42,824 bases of DNA from an uncultured Pelagibacteraceae bacterium. Its GTDB lineage: Bacteria; Pseudomonadota; Alphaproteobacteria; Pelagibacterales; Pelagibacteraceae. Below are positions 7,512 to 15,721 of this stretch, piece by piece. The notes beneath the pieces were generated by a model. It searched no databases. It saw only the letters and a list, made by a program, of their open reading frames with translations, and was not told where the DNA came from. The number at the start of each line of letters is the position of its first letter. Within the stretch, counting starts at the first letter, position 1. The stretch lies in contig CACGWQ010000009.1 in the NCBI GenBank assembly GCA_902576815.1, positions 1 through 42,824 on the forward strand, given 5' to 3'. Both the position numbers and the translations under genes were made by a program.

Positions 7512-10085
7512 TTAAGCAACCATACTCTCTGCTTTTTGAAGATCTACAGCAACTAGTTGGCTAATTCCTTTTTCTGGCATCGTTACGCCATATAGTCTGT
7601 CCATTTTAGACATGGTTAGAGCGTGGTGAGTTACAATAATAAATCTTGTAGATGTAATTTTAGTTAGCTCCGACAAAAGATTGCAAAATCTTGTTACATT
7701 CGCATCATCGAGAGGTGCGTCTACTTCATCGAGAACACATATCGGAGCTGGATTAGTAAGAAACACCGCGAAGATTAAAGATAAAGCTGTCAGGGCTTGT
7801 TCACCTCCAGACAATAAAGTTATTGATTGTAATCTTTTTCCTGGTGGACTTACTAACATTTCTAATCCTGCATCTAAAGGATCATCAGAGTCTACTAGTT
7901 CTAGCTTTGCGCTACCTCCATTAAATAGTTTGGTATAAACTTCATTGAACTTTCTATTTACTTTTTCAAAAGCATCTAGAAGTCTTTCCCTACCTTTCTG
8001 ATTTAGTTCAGTAATACTTTCTTTTAATTTTATAATTGCAGTTACTAAATCTTGCCTATCTTTTTCCATTTTCTTAATTTCATCTTCATATTTTGAAGTT
8101 TCTTCATCTGCTCTTAAGTTGACTGAGCCTAATTTTTCTCTTTCTCTTTTTTTTTCATCAAGCAATTCTTCTTGTGTTACTGTATCTGGATATTCAGATG
8201 CATCTTTTAAATTTGAAAAATTCAGTATCTCTTCTTCTTTCAGATTAAGTTCTGTTGATACTCTTTCTAACAAGTCATTTCTTCTTTTATTCAAACCATC
8301 GATTGTTGCTCCAGAGCTTGCCTTTCGCTCTCTTATTTCAATAGACTCTTCCTTTGTTATATTAAGATTGCTTCTTAACTCGTTAATTTCTTTATCTAGC
8401 TCATCTATTAATATTTCATTATCACTTTTTTCTTTTTCAGAAATTCTTAAACTTTCAGATATTTGTCCTTTTCTTTCAGCTTGTGTTTGAGGTTGTTTTT
8501 CTAGGCCATCTAATTTTTTTTGTTGAGTATCTTTTCTACTATTTAATTCATTAATCATTTTTTCAGAATTTACTAATAAGTTTTTCCAACTTTCTATTTC
8601 TTGGTCAATTATTTTAATTCTTTCACTTCTCTTGACTGATTCTTTTTTAATATTTTGATTTGTACTAAATGCTTCAGCATATTCTTCCTGTAGACTTTTG
8701 ATTTCTTCGTTTTTCTTAGTTACTGTTACAGCTAAATCGTCATCATGCATTTCATTAATTTTCATTTTTAAAAAAGAGAGATTTATTTTGCATTCATCTA
8801 TTAAATTAGTTGCACCATTAATATTGTTCTCTAAGAGCATTTCTTTTGCTTTATCTAACTGCTCACTTGCTAAATCAATAGTGTCTGAGTTCTTTTTCAG
8901 AGTATCAAGGTTTAAATTTTCTAATATTCTCTCTAATTTATCCTGCTCATCTTTTAATTTACTTTTTGCATTTACCAAATCTAAACCAGACAATTTTTCA
9001 GTTTCATAGTATTTGGAGTCGATTGTAATTAAATTTTCTTTTTCTTCTCTAAGTCTTTTTTCATTAGAGTTTGCATCAATAATTATGCTTTTTTCTCTGA
9101 CAATATCCTCATCAATTACACCTAAAGTCTTTCTAATTGACTGTATTTCATCATTAACTCTATCTTTTTCCTCATCTAAACTCTTTAACTCTAAATTTAA
9201 TCTTTGTATTTTTGACAAGTTTTCTTGATTTTTGTCTCTTATAGGATTTACATTCTTATTCTTTTCAATAATCTTCATGCTTAAATCCTCTAATTTATCA
9301 TTGAAGGACTTAACTTGATCATCAGCCTCATTATTGATCTCATTCTCTACTTTAATTTCATTATCAATTTCTAAAAGACGTAAATAATATAAACCTGCCT
9401 CAACTTTTTTTATTTCTTCTGAAATAGATTTGTATCTTGCTGCCTCTTCAGCTTGCTTTTGCAAATTTGCTAATTGTCTTTCCTGTTGTCTTCTTAATTC
9501 ATCAGCCCTTTTTAAATTATTTTCTGCCGCGCCCAATCGTAATTCTGCTTCGTGTCTTCTAACGTGTAAACCTGCTATACCAGCTGCTTCTTCTAATATA
9601 GCTCTACGATCAGAAGGTTTTGCCGTGACCAATGCACCAATTCTACCTTGACTAATAATTGAAGGTGAATGAGCACCTGTTGATAAATCTGCAAAAAACA
9701 TCTGAGCATCTTTAGCTCTAACTTCTTTCCCATTTATGTAAAATTTTGAACCTTTATCTTTTTCTATTTTTCTTCTTATTTCAATTTCATCGAGCTCATT
9801 ATATTGAAGAGGACCATCTTTATTGTCATTTGATAAGCTCACTAAAACTTCTGCAATATTTTTCGATGGTTTGTTTGAAGTTCCAGAAAATATAACATCT
9901 TCCATTCCTGAACCTCTCATACTTTTTGCTGATGTCTCACCCATACACCATCGCAAAGATTCCACTATATTTGATTTGCCACAACCGTTTGGACCAACTA
10001 TCCCAGTTAAGCCTTCCTCAATCAGAAAATTTGTTTTTTCAGCAAAAGACTTAAATCCATTTAGTTGGATTTTTTTAAATTCCAT
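7512..10085 (-). CDS. smc: Chromosome segregation ATPase SMC, short form without a visible hinge
   Basis: Condensin-type ABC ATPase that organises the chromosome. The N-terminal head has Walker A GPNGCGKS at residues 31-38 and the Q-loop region SQGRIGALV. The C-terminal head has the signature LSGGEQ (about 758) and Walker B ICVLDEVDAPLDD (about 783-795). The middle (about 170-710) is charged coiled coil. The protein is 857 residues, whereas bacterial SMCs are usually about 1150-1200, and I find no globular glycine-rich hinge in the middle. There is also no CxxC zinc hook, so it is not Rad50. Both heads look intact, so it is probably functional but reduced. It follows DUF721 and dsbA, the usual alphaproteobacterial order. 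Confidence 0.93.
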   Translation of the reverse strand: MEFKKIQLNGFKSFAEKTNFLIEEGLTGIVGPNGCGKSNIVESLRWCMGETSAKSMRGSGMEDVIFSGTSNKPSKNIAEVLVSLSNDNKDGPLQYNELDEIEIRRKIEKDKGSKFYINGKEVRAKDAQMFFADLSTGAHSPSIISQGRIGALVTAKPSDRRAILEEAAGIAGLHVRRHEAELRLGAAENNLKRADELRRQQERQLANLQKQAEEAARYKSISEEIKKVEAGLYYLRLLEIDNEIKVENEINNEADDQVKSFNDKLEDLSMKIIEKNKNVNPIRDKNQENLSKIQRLNLELKSLDEEKDRVNDEIQSIRKTLGVIDEDIVREKSIIIDANSNEKRLREEKENLITIDSKYYETEKLSGLDLVNAKSKLKDEQDKLERILENLNLDTLKKNSDTIDLASEQLDKAKEMLLENNINGATNLIDECKINLSFLKMKINEMHDDDLAVTVTKKNEEIKSLQEEYAEAFSTNQNIKKESVKRSERIKIIDQEIESWKNLLVNSEKMINELNSRKDTQQKKLDGLEKQPQTQAERKGQISESLRISEKEKSDNEILIDELDKEINELRSNLNITKEESIEIRERKASSGATIDGLNKRRNDLLERVSTELNLKEEEILNFSNLKDASEYPDTVTQEELLDEKKREREKLGSVNLRADEETSKYEDEIKKMEKDRQDLVTAIIKLKESITELNQKGRERLLDAFEKVNRKFNEVYTKLFNGGSAKLELVDSDDPLDAGLEMLVSPPGKRLQSITLLSGGEQALTALSLIFAVFLTNPAPICVLDEVDAPLDDANVTRFCNLLSELTKITSTRFIIVTHHALTMSKMDRLYGVTMPEKGISQLVAVDLQKAESMVA

Positions 10086-10093
10086 TCACTGAC

Positions 10094-10669
10094 TTATATC
10101 AGTTTTTCAATGTATTTTTTTAATTTTTTGTAGTTTGAGTGATTTTCAAACTTTTTTCCGTTAATTATTACTGTAGGAGTAGCATTCACTTTATACTTTT
10201 TAACACCTTCGATTCGGTCTTCTAAAATATGATCCTCAATTTTTTTATCCGCCATGCACTTATTAAAATCAAGATTATATTCAGTATTATCAATAAATTG
10301 TTTCATTGCTTGATTTGCCTCTAATTCATTTTTTCCTTTTATCCACTTATCTTGATTTAAATATAAATGATGCAAAATTTCATGCTCACCATCATTTCTA
10401 CAATGCGCTAATTTAGTTGCATTAAATGCAATAATATCTAATGGAAAGCTTTTAAATTCTATTGAGATCAACCCTTTATCAATAAAATCTTCTTTTAGTT
10501 TAGGATATATATTTTTATGAAAATTAGCACAATGACCACAAGTTAAAGATTCAAAAACCATTAACTTAACTTTTGAGTCTGCATTTCCTACTAAAATTGG
10601 TTTAACTTCAGAATTAGCATTAATGAAATTAAAAAATATTAAAATTGAGACAAGAATTATTTTTTTCAT
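10094..10669 (-). CDS. Periplasmic DsbA-family thiol oxidoreductase
   Basis: 191-residue thioredoxin-fold protein with a signal peptide (MKKIILVSILIFFNFINA). The active site is CGHC in SLTCGHCANFHKN (near residue 42), and the cis-proline loop is VNATPTVIINGKKF near the C-terminus. It probably makes or shuffles disulfides in exported proteins; the 27-kb-distant cysteine-rich secreted protein (36378-37388) is the sort of client it might have. Its ATG overlaps the DUF721 stop as ATGA. The gene is found between DUF721 and smc in many alphaproteobacteria. Whether it acts as DsbA or as an isomerase-type protein cannot be told here. Confidence 0.88.
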   Translation of the reverse strand: MKKIILVSILIFFNFINANSEVKPILVGNADSKVKLMVFESLTCGHCANFHKNIYPKLKEDFIDKGLISIEFKSFPLDIIAFNATKLAHCRNDGEHEILHHLYLNQDKWIKGKNELEANQAMKQFIDNTEYNLDFNKCMADKKIEDHILEDRIEGVKKYKVNATPTVIINGKKFENHSNYKKLKKYIEKLI

Positions 10670-11148
10670 TTTATTTTAAAGTGCTTACTAAGCTCTAACA
10701 GCGAGTTTTTTATTTTGTCATTTTTAATATTATTTATGCTCTTTATATGTTTATTTTTTGTCGCATTAATAACGGTATTTTTATGGCCTTCTTCAATTTT
10801 TCCATCAAATGTATTCAATTTAATATCATCTAAAACATGATAGCCAAAAAAAACATTAATTTTTTTTATTATTTCTTTTTTAGAATACTCAAGATCAACC
10901 TCGTTTCCCCTTTTTACCAAAATATTTAAACGACTACCCGATAACTTATTTGAGCTTTTATATGACTTAGGAAAGCTTACTTTAAATAAATCTTTACCTA
11001 CTAAATATTTCCAATTGTCTAAAGTTTCATTATAAATTTTACCTTTTTTACTAATTATTCTTTTTGCTTCTGTGGGTAAAGTATCTTTAAAAGATCTTAA
11101 ACCTTGAATGGAGTTATATCTCTGCTTAGTATTATATTTTTGACTCAT
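10666..11148 (-). CDS. DUF721 (DciA-like) protein
   Basis: 160-residue basic protein with the DUF721 core: ETLDNWKYLVGKDLFKVSFP, then SRLNILVKRGNEVDLEYSKKEIIKKINVFFGY. DUF721 includes DciA, the loader or partner of the DnaB helicase in bacteria lacking DnaC/DnaI, so a replication role is likely by family. The lysine-rich C-terminal extension is unstructured-looking. The start ATG (11148-11146) directly abuts the mutY ATG on the other strand with no base between. No other in-frame ATG exists before the conserved core. Confidence 0.8.
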   Translation of the reverse strand: MSQKYNTKQRYNSIQGLRSFKDTLPTEAKRIISKKGKIYNETLDNWKYLVGKDLFKVSFPKSYKSSNKLSGSRLNILVKRGNEVDLEYSKKEIIKKINVFFGYHVLDDIKLNTFDGKIEEGHKNTVINATKNKHIKSINNIKNDKIKNSLLELSKHFKIK

Positions 11149-12141
11149 ATGAATAATAAAAACATATCAAATAAAATTCTACATTGGTACGATAATAATA
11201 AAAGAATTTTACCTTGGAGAAAAAAAATTTCTCAGAAGCAAAAAGAATATTATACGTTTGTTAGTGAATTTATGTTGCAGCAAACACAAGTAAAAACTGT
11301 TATTCCTTATTTTGAAAAATTTGTAAAACAAATTCCAACCCTGCAATCATTGGCAGATGTTGATGAAAAGATCTTAATGAAACATTGGGAAGGTCTTGGT
11401 TATTACTCAAGAGCAAGAAATCTAAAAAAAAGTGCAATTAAGATTCTTAAAGATTTCAATGGTAAGTTGCCAAAATCTTATGAGAAGTTGGTACAATTAC
11501 CAGGCGTTGGTGAATATACATCTAAAGCAATAATGTCTATAGCATTTAATATTAAAACTATTCCTTTAGATGGAAATGTAGAGAGAATTCTTAAAAGAAC
11601 TCTATATTTAAAAAAGCAGGAAGAAATATCTAAAGATTTTTTAAAAACAAAAATTAATTTTTTTGGACTTTCCGATCGTGCCAGCGATTACTCCCAAGCA
11701 ATTATGGAAATAGGTGCTTTAATTTGCAAACCAAAAAATCCGAGTTGTAAAGAATGTCCATTAAATAAAAATTGTTTATCTTTTAAAAAAAATGATTTTG
11801 AGTTAACTAAAATTAATAAAGAAATAAAAACTAAATATTTTGAAGCGACTATCTACAAAAAACAAAATAATTACTTATTGGTTAAAAATGATAAATTTAA
11901 ATTTTTAAAAAATATGCCAATTTTTCCTATGACTGAAGTTCGAGAAAGTAAGTATAATTATTCAAATAATAAAAAAATTAATATAAAATTATCTAATATG
12001 GAAATGAAAATTTTGTTAAATAATGCAAAGAGACCTCCAAAGATTAAAAATAAAATATTAATTAAAAAAGATAAATTAAGCTCGGAAATAATTCCATCAT
12101 TTACTAAAAAAATATTTTATACTATCTCAAAATCTGAATGA
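11149..12141 (+). CDS. mutY: A/G-specific adenine glycosylase MutY
   Basis: Removes adenine mispaired with 8-oxoguanine. The catalytic glutamate is in SEFMLQQTQVKTVIPYF, the helix-hairpin-helix in QLPGVGEYTSKAI, and the catalytic aspartate in IPLDGNVERILKR. The [4Fe-4S] cluster ligands fit C-x6-C-x2-C-x5-C (CKPKNPSCKECPLNKNC). The C-terminal MutT-like domain is short, giving 330 residues. The frame is open to an ATG at 11104, but the ATG at 11149 gives the family's usual N-terminus (ILHWYDNNKRILPWR). The downstream FAD monooxygenase overlaps its stop by 4 bases. Confidence 0.95.
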   Translation: MNNKNISNKILHWYDNNKRILPWRKKISQKQKEYYTFVSEFMLQQTQVKTVIPYFEKFVKQIPTLQSLADVDEKILMKHWEGLGYYSRARNLKKSAIKILKDFNGKLPKSYEKLVQLPGVGEYTSKAIMSIAFNIKTIPLDGNVERILKRTLYLKKQEEISKDFLKTKINFFGLSDRASDYSQAIMEIGALICKPKNPSCKECPLNKNCLSFKKNDFELTKINKEIKTKYFEATIYKKQNNYLLVKNDKFKFLKNMPIFPMTEVRESKYNYSNNKKINIKLSNMEMKILLNNAKRPPKIKNKILIKKDKLSSEIIPSFTKKIFYTISKSE

Positions 12142-13262
12142 AAAAAGTTGCAATTGTTGGAGCTGGTATATCTGGTTTATATCTTGCAAATGAATTGAAC
12201 AAAAATACTGAAATAGACTATAAAATCTTTGAAAAAAAAGATTACCTCAATTTAAATGAAGGTTATGGCATTCAACTTTCAGTTAATAGTATTAATTTGT
12301 TGAATAAAATAGGATTTAAAAATATTTCAGCATCAGATGTTTATTATCCGACAAAAGTTAATTTTTTCCAGGCTAATAATATTAAAAAGATTTGTGAAAT
12401 AGATTTAAAGCAATTCAATAGTGTAAACGACCGTTACACAACACTTAAAAGATCAACATTAATAGAGTTTTTACTTGGTAATATCCCTGAAGAAAAAATT
12501 CAATTTAAAGCCAATATTGAGAATATTGAATATAGTGAAAAAATAGAGATTTCTTGGGATAATAAGAATGAAAGTTTCGATTATATAGTAATTGCAGATG
12601 GTGTTTTTTCAAAATTAAAATCCCAATTATGCAATAATAATTTAAATCCAACTTTTAATGGCAACATTGCTTTAAGGGCCAATTTAAAACAACATGAAAA
12701 AGATAATATTTCTGTATATATGGGTTCAAATTTTCACTATGTAACTTATCCTGTAAATCAAAAACTTGAATACAATTTCGTTGCTATAATCAAAAAGAAG
12801 CTAACTACTAAAGAAATTGAAGATAAAAATATTCTTAATTCTGAAACATTTATAAAATCTTTAAAAGACCTTATTTCAAAAAATTCTATTATAAATTTGG
12901 AAAATTTAGTAAATTTAAAGTGTTTTCCTGTATTTGTGAGCACTGAATTACCCTCATTAAAATACCAAAATACTTTTTTGAGTGGAGATGCTTTATTTGC
13001 CTTTCCACCTTCTTTTGCACAAGGTGCCTCTCAAAGTATTGAAATGGCAAATGGTATTTTAGAAAATATTACAAATTCAAATAATGTTTATAAAAATAAA
13101 ATAAGTAAAATATTACTAGTAAACAAAAGATCTAAACTTAATCATTTTGCCTTCCATTTAACTAATCCAATAATAATATTAATTAGAAATATTGTGTTGA
13201 AATTTCTATCAAAAAATAACAAATTTTTAGAGAGTTATCTTGGAAAAATTTATAGAAATTAA
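12138..13262 (+). CDS. FAD-dependent class A monooxygenase, substrate unknown
   Basis: 374-residue flavoprotein of the PHBH/UbiH/salicylate-hydroxylase superfamily. The FAD fold is at the N-terminus (VAIVGAGISGLYLANEL), followed by the GYGIQLSVNSINLL stretch typical of aromatic-ring hydroxylases. There is a DGVFSKLKSQL motif (near 155) and a second FAD motif FLSGDALFAFPPSFAQGASQSIEMA (near 280). The order GxGxxG, DG, GD defines the class. The substrate cannot be told; ubiquinone hydroxylation or aromatic degradation are both possible. It overlaps mutY by ATGA, a neighbour with no metabolic link. Its stop and the ccrM stop overlap convergently at 13259-13262. Confidence 0.8.
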   Translation: MKKVAIVGAGISGLYLANELNKNTEIDYKIFEKKDYLNLNEGYGIQLSVNSINLLNKIGFKNISASDVYYPTKVNFFQANNIKKICEIDLKQFNSVNDRYTTLKRSTLIEFLLGNIPEEKIQFKANIENIEYSEKIEISWDNKNESFDYIVIADGVFSKLKSQLCNNNLNPTFNGNIALRANLKQHEKDNISVYMGSNFHYVTYPVNQKLEYNFVAIIKKKLTTKEIEDKNILNSETFIKSLKDLISKNSIINLENLVNLKCFPVFVSTELPSLKYQNTFLSGDALFAFPPSFAQGASQSIEMANGILENITNSNNVYKNKISKILLVNKRSKLNHFAFHLTNPIIILIRNIVLKFLSKNNKFLESYLGKIYRN

Positions 13263-14332
13263 GTAGTTGGCCTTAGCCTTTGCCTCAAATCATCAATTGG
13301 TCTGAGTGAATTACCTGATTTATAATACCAAAAAGTCCAACCATTACAGCTTTCAGCACCTAATATTTGTGCAGCAACTTTATGTATTGATCCTTCTGAT
13401 TTCCGATATTTTATACTACCATCAATCATAATTTTCGCATTGATTTGCTTTTTTTGATCAAAAATTTCAGTACCTGGTTTAATAATTCCTAATTCAACCA
13501 AAGATCCAAATGGCACTCTTGGTTTGGATCTATTATTTTTTATAGTATCCAAATATTCATCTTCTATAACTTTTGTATTTTTAATTCTTTTACTTGCTGC
13601 CTCAAAATAGTTTTTTTCTTTTTCTACCCCATAATAGTTTCTACCTAACTTTTTGGAAACTACAGCAGTTGTTCCTGTACCAAGAAACGGGTCCAATATT
13701 AAATCACCTTTATTGGAGGATGCTAATATAATTCTATGTAATAAAGACTCAGGCTTTTGCGTTGAGTGAACTTTATTACCATTATTTTTAAGTCTTTCTT
13801 TTCCATTACATATAGGTAAATTCCATGTAGATCTCATCTGTAGATCATCATTTAAACATTTAAGTGATTGATAATTAAAAGTATACTTTGAACCTTCACT
13901 TTTTGATGCCCAAATAAGTGTTTCGTGCGCATTTGTAAAACGTGTTCCTCTAAAATTTGGCATCGGGTTATTTTTATTCCAAATCACGTCATTTAATATC
14001 CAAAAACCTAAATCTTGCATTTTTGAGCCAATTCTAAAAATATTATGATAACTTCCTATTACCCATATAGATCCATTTTTTTTTAAAACTCTTTTACATT
14101 CTTTAAGCCATTCAATTGAAAACTCATCATAACTCTTAAGACTATCAAATTTATCCCACGCATCGTCTACAGCATTTACTTTAGATCTATCAGGTCTACT
14201 TAATTCTTTTTTCAGTTGAAGGTTGTATGGAGGATCTGCAAATATAAGATCAAAACTTTCAGCCGGAATTTGTTTTAATTCTTTAATACTATCTCCCTTA
14301 ATAATTTTATTTTTTATGCCTGAAATAATCAT
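13259..14332 (-). CDS. ccrM: Cell-cycle DNA adenine methyltransferase CcrM (GANTC)
   Basis: Solitary beta-class N6-adenine methyltransferase. Motif IV DPPY lies in LIFADPPYNLQLKKELSRPD (near 42), followed by DVIWNKNNPMPNFRGTRFTNAHE. The SAM motif I (DPFLGTGTT) comes later, in the beta-class order. The C-terminal domain (about 265-357: PFGSLVELGIIKPG ... CNGWTFWYY) is the RAMA extension seen in Caulobacter CcrM. No restriction endonuclease is nearby, which supports an orphan regulatory enzyme. The frame is open back to a TTG at 14374, but that lies within the -35 box; the ATG at 14332 gives 357 residues, close to Caulobacter CcrM. Confidence 0.95.
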   Translation of the reverse strand: MIISGIKNKIIKGDSIKELKQIPAESFDLIFADPPYNLQLKKELSRPDRSKVNAVDDAWDKFDSLKSYDEFSIEWLKECKRVLKKNGSIWVIGSYHNIFRIGSKMQDLGFWILNDVIWNKNNPMPNFRGTRFTNAHETLIWASKSEGSKYTFNYQSLKCLNDDLQMRSTWNLPICNGKERLKNNGNKVHSTQKPESLLHRIILASSNKGDLILDPFLGTGTTAVVSKKLGRNYYGVEKEKNYFEAASKRIKNTKVIEDEYLDTIKNNRSKPRVPFGSLVELGIIKPGTEIFDQKKQINAKIMIDGSIKYRKSEGSIHKVAAQILGAESCNGWTFWYYKSGNSLRPIDDLRQRLRPTT

Positions 14333-14345
14333 TTTATATTTTTGA

Positions 14346-14374
14346 ATTAGACTCCAGTAAGGAGTCCACGTCAA
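14346..14374 (-). promoter_or_regulatory. Putative ccrM promoter with two GANTC sites
   Basis: On the minus strand TTGACG (14374-14369) is followed after 17 bases by TCTAAT (14351-14346), close to sigma-70 consensus at 5 of 6 in each box. Two CcrM sites fall inside: GACTC in the spacer (14366-14362) and GAGTC touching the -10 (14354-14350), arranged as a dyad GACTCC-TTACT-GGAGTC. The -10 ends 13 bases before the ATG, so the leader would be only about 6 bases. Methylation-sensitive autoregulation is known for ccrM in Caulobacter; its operation here is inference. Confidence 0.6.
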
Positions 14375-14410
14375 CCTGTGATTGAATTTATTTATTGATA
14401 ATTGTTATGA

Positions 14411-14986
14411 TTATTTTTTAAGACTCAATATCTTGTGTATTGGTTGGAAGGTTTTTCTATGAAATCTAGTCACTCCAAATTTTTTAATAGCTTTAATATG
14501 ATCCTTAGTTCCATAACCTGAATTATTATCCCAGCCGTATTTTTTAAAAGAAAAAGAAATCTTTTTCATCAATTTATCTCTTTCAACTTTAGCAATAATC
14601 GATGCAGCTGAAATTTCAGGAATTTTTTCATCTCCTTTTACAATAGTTTTAATAACATAATTTTTTAAGTCTGGAGGTTTATTACCATCTATTAAAACTT
14701 TTCTAGGTTTAAATTTGAGTTTCTTAATTGCTCTTTTCATCGAAAGTAGACTAGCATTTAAAATATTAATTTTTTCAATTTCCTTTATTGATGCAGATCC
14801 TAACGCCCAAACTGAATTTTTTTTTATATATTTAGCTAAAGTTTCCCTCTGAATTTTGTTAAGTTTTTTTGAATCTTTAAGAATTTTTCTATTAATTTCT
14901 TTATTTAATATAACAGCAGCTGCATAAACTGGTCCTACAAGACTTCCTCTTCCAACTTCATCAACTCCAGCAATAATTTTTTTCAT
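14411..14986 (-). CDS. rnhB: Ribonuclease HII
   Basis: Removes ribonucleotides and RNA primers from DNA. The 191-residue protein has the N-terminal catalytic motif AGVDEVGRGSLVGPVYAAAV (D and E near residues 8-9), KVLIDGNKPP with the third acidic residue, and AASIIAKVERDKLM near 130, all diagnostic of RNase HII. Length is normal. It lies between the uracil-DNA glycosylase (19-base gap) and ccrM (78 bases, holding the proposed ccrM promoter). In alphaproteobacteria rnhB and ccrM are common neighbours. Confidence 0.96.
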   Translation of the reverse strand: MKKIIAGVDEVGRGSLVGPVYAAAVILNKEINRKILKDSKKLNKIQRETLAKYIKKNSVWALGSASIKEIEKINILNASLLSMKRAIKKLKFKPRKVLIDGNKPPDLKNYVIKTIVKGDEKIPEISAASIIAKVERDKLMKKISFSFKKYGWDNNSGYGTKDHIKAIKKFGVTRFHRKTFQPIHKILSLKK

Positions 14987-15005
14987 ATAAAATATTATTA
15001 AAAAT

Positions 15006-15710
15006 TTAAATCTCTAAACCAGTTTCATCAATTTTTTTTCTAATCTCTTTAAGGTCAACCCAAGAATATTTTTTTTGCTCTGCTTGTCTTAGTAGATATG
15101 CTGGGTGAAAAGTTATCATTGTTAAATATGTTTTATTATTAATTACTACTTCTTTCCATTTTCCTCGTTCTTTAGAAATTTTATTTTTATTCCCGAATAG
15201 TGCTTCCATTGCTGTGCTTCCCATTAAAACAAGTATTTCTGGATTGATAATCGAAATATGTTTCCTTAAATATTCAGAGTATCTATTGATCTCTAGTACT
15301 TCTGGCTTTCTGTTATTTGGTGGTCTATAATTTACAACATTTGTTATATACACGTTAGTTCTATCTAAATTAATAGCTTTCAACATTTTATTTAAAAGCA
15401 TTCCTGCATCACCAACAAATGGTTTTCCTAATTCATCTTCTTTTTGTCCTGGTCCTTCCCCTACAATCATTATTTTTGAAGATGAATTTCCGTCACTGAA
15501 AACAAGATTTTTTGCACTATTTTTTAGTTCGCAATCTTCAATCTTTTCTATTTCAACTCTAAGTTTTGCTAATTCTTCAGATTTATCCTCATTAGGAGCA
15601 TTACTTTTAAATCTATTTATTGGCTCATCACTAAATTCATACTCAATACCTAGTTCGTTTAATAAATCATTATCAAATATGTCATTTTGATTTTTTTCAT
15701 TTAAAGTCAT
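15006..15710 (-). CDS. Family-4-type uracil-DNA glycosylase, Fe-S cysteines missing
   Basis: 234-residue base-excision repair enzyme. Motif 1 is GEGPGQKEDELGKPFVGDAG (near 88), TNVVNYRPPNNRKP follows, and motif 2 is TFHPAYLLRQ near the C-terminus, all typical of family 4/5 glycosylases. Classical family-4 enzymes bind a [4Fe-4S] cluster with four cysteines; here the whole protein has one cysteine, C60, so no cluster can form. The N-terminal 50 residues are acidic and poorly conserved. Divergent TPR gene upstream with only 11 bases between starts. Confidence 0.85.
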   Translation of the reverse strand: MTLNEKNQNDIFDNDLLNELGIEYEFSDEPINRFKSNAPNEDKSEELAKLRVEIEKIEDCELKNSAKNLVFSDGNSSSKIMIVGEGPGQKEDELGKPFVGDAGMLLNKMLKAINLDRTNVYITNVVNYRPPNNRKPEVLEINRYSEYLRKHISIINPEILVLMGSTAMEALFGNKNKISKERGKWKEVVINNKTYLTMITFHPAYLLRQAEQKKYSWVDLKEIRKKIDETGLEI

Positions 15711-15721
15711 AAAGTAAATAA

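Noticed and set aside
7512..10085. Rad50/SbcC instead of SMC
   Set aside because: No CxxC zinc hook; the head motifs (GPNGCGKS, LSGGEQ, VLDEVDAPLDD) and the gene order fit SMC.
14333..14374. Longer ccrM N-terminus from a TTG at 14374
   Set aside because: The extra 14 codons lie over the -35/-10 and GANTC sites, and the ATG at 14332 matches the length of known CcrM.
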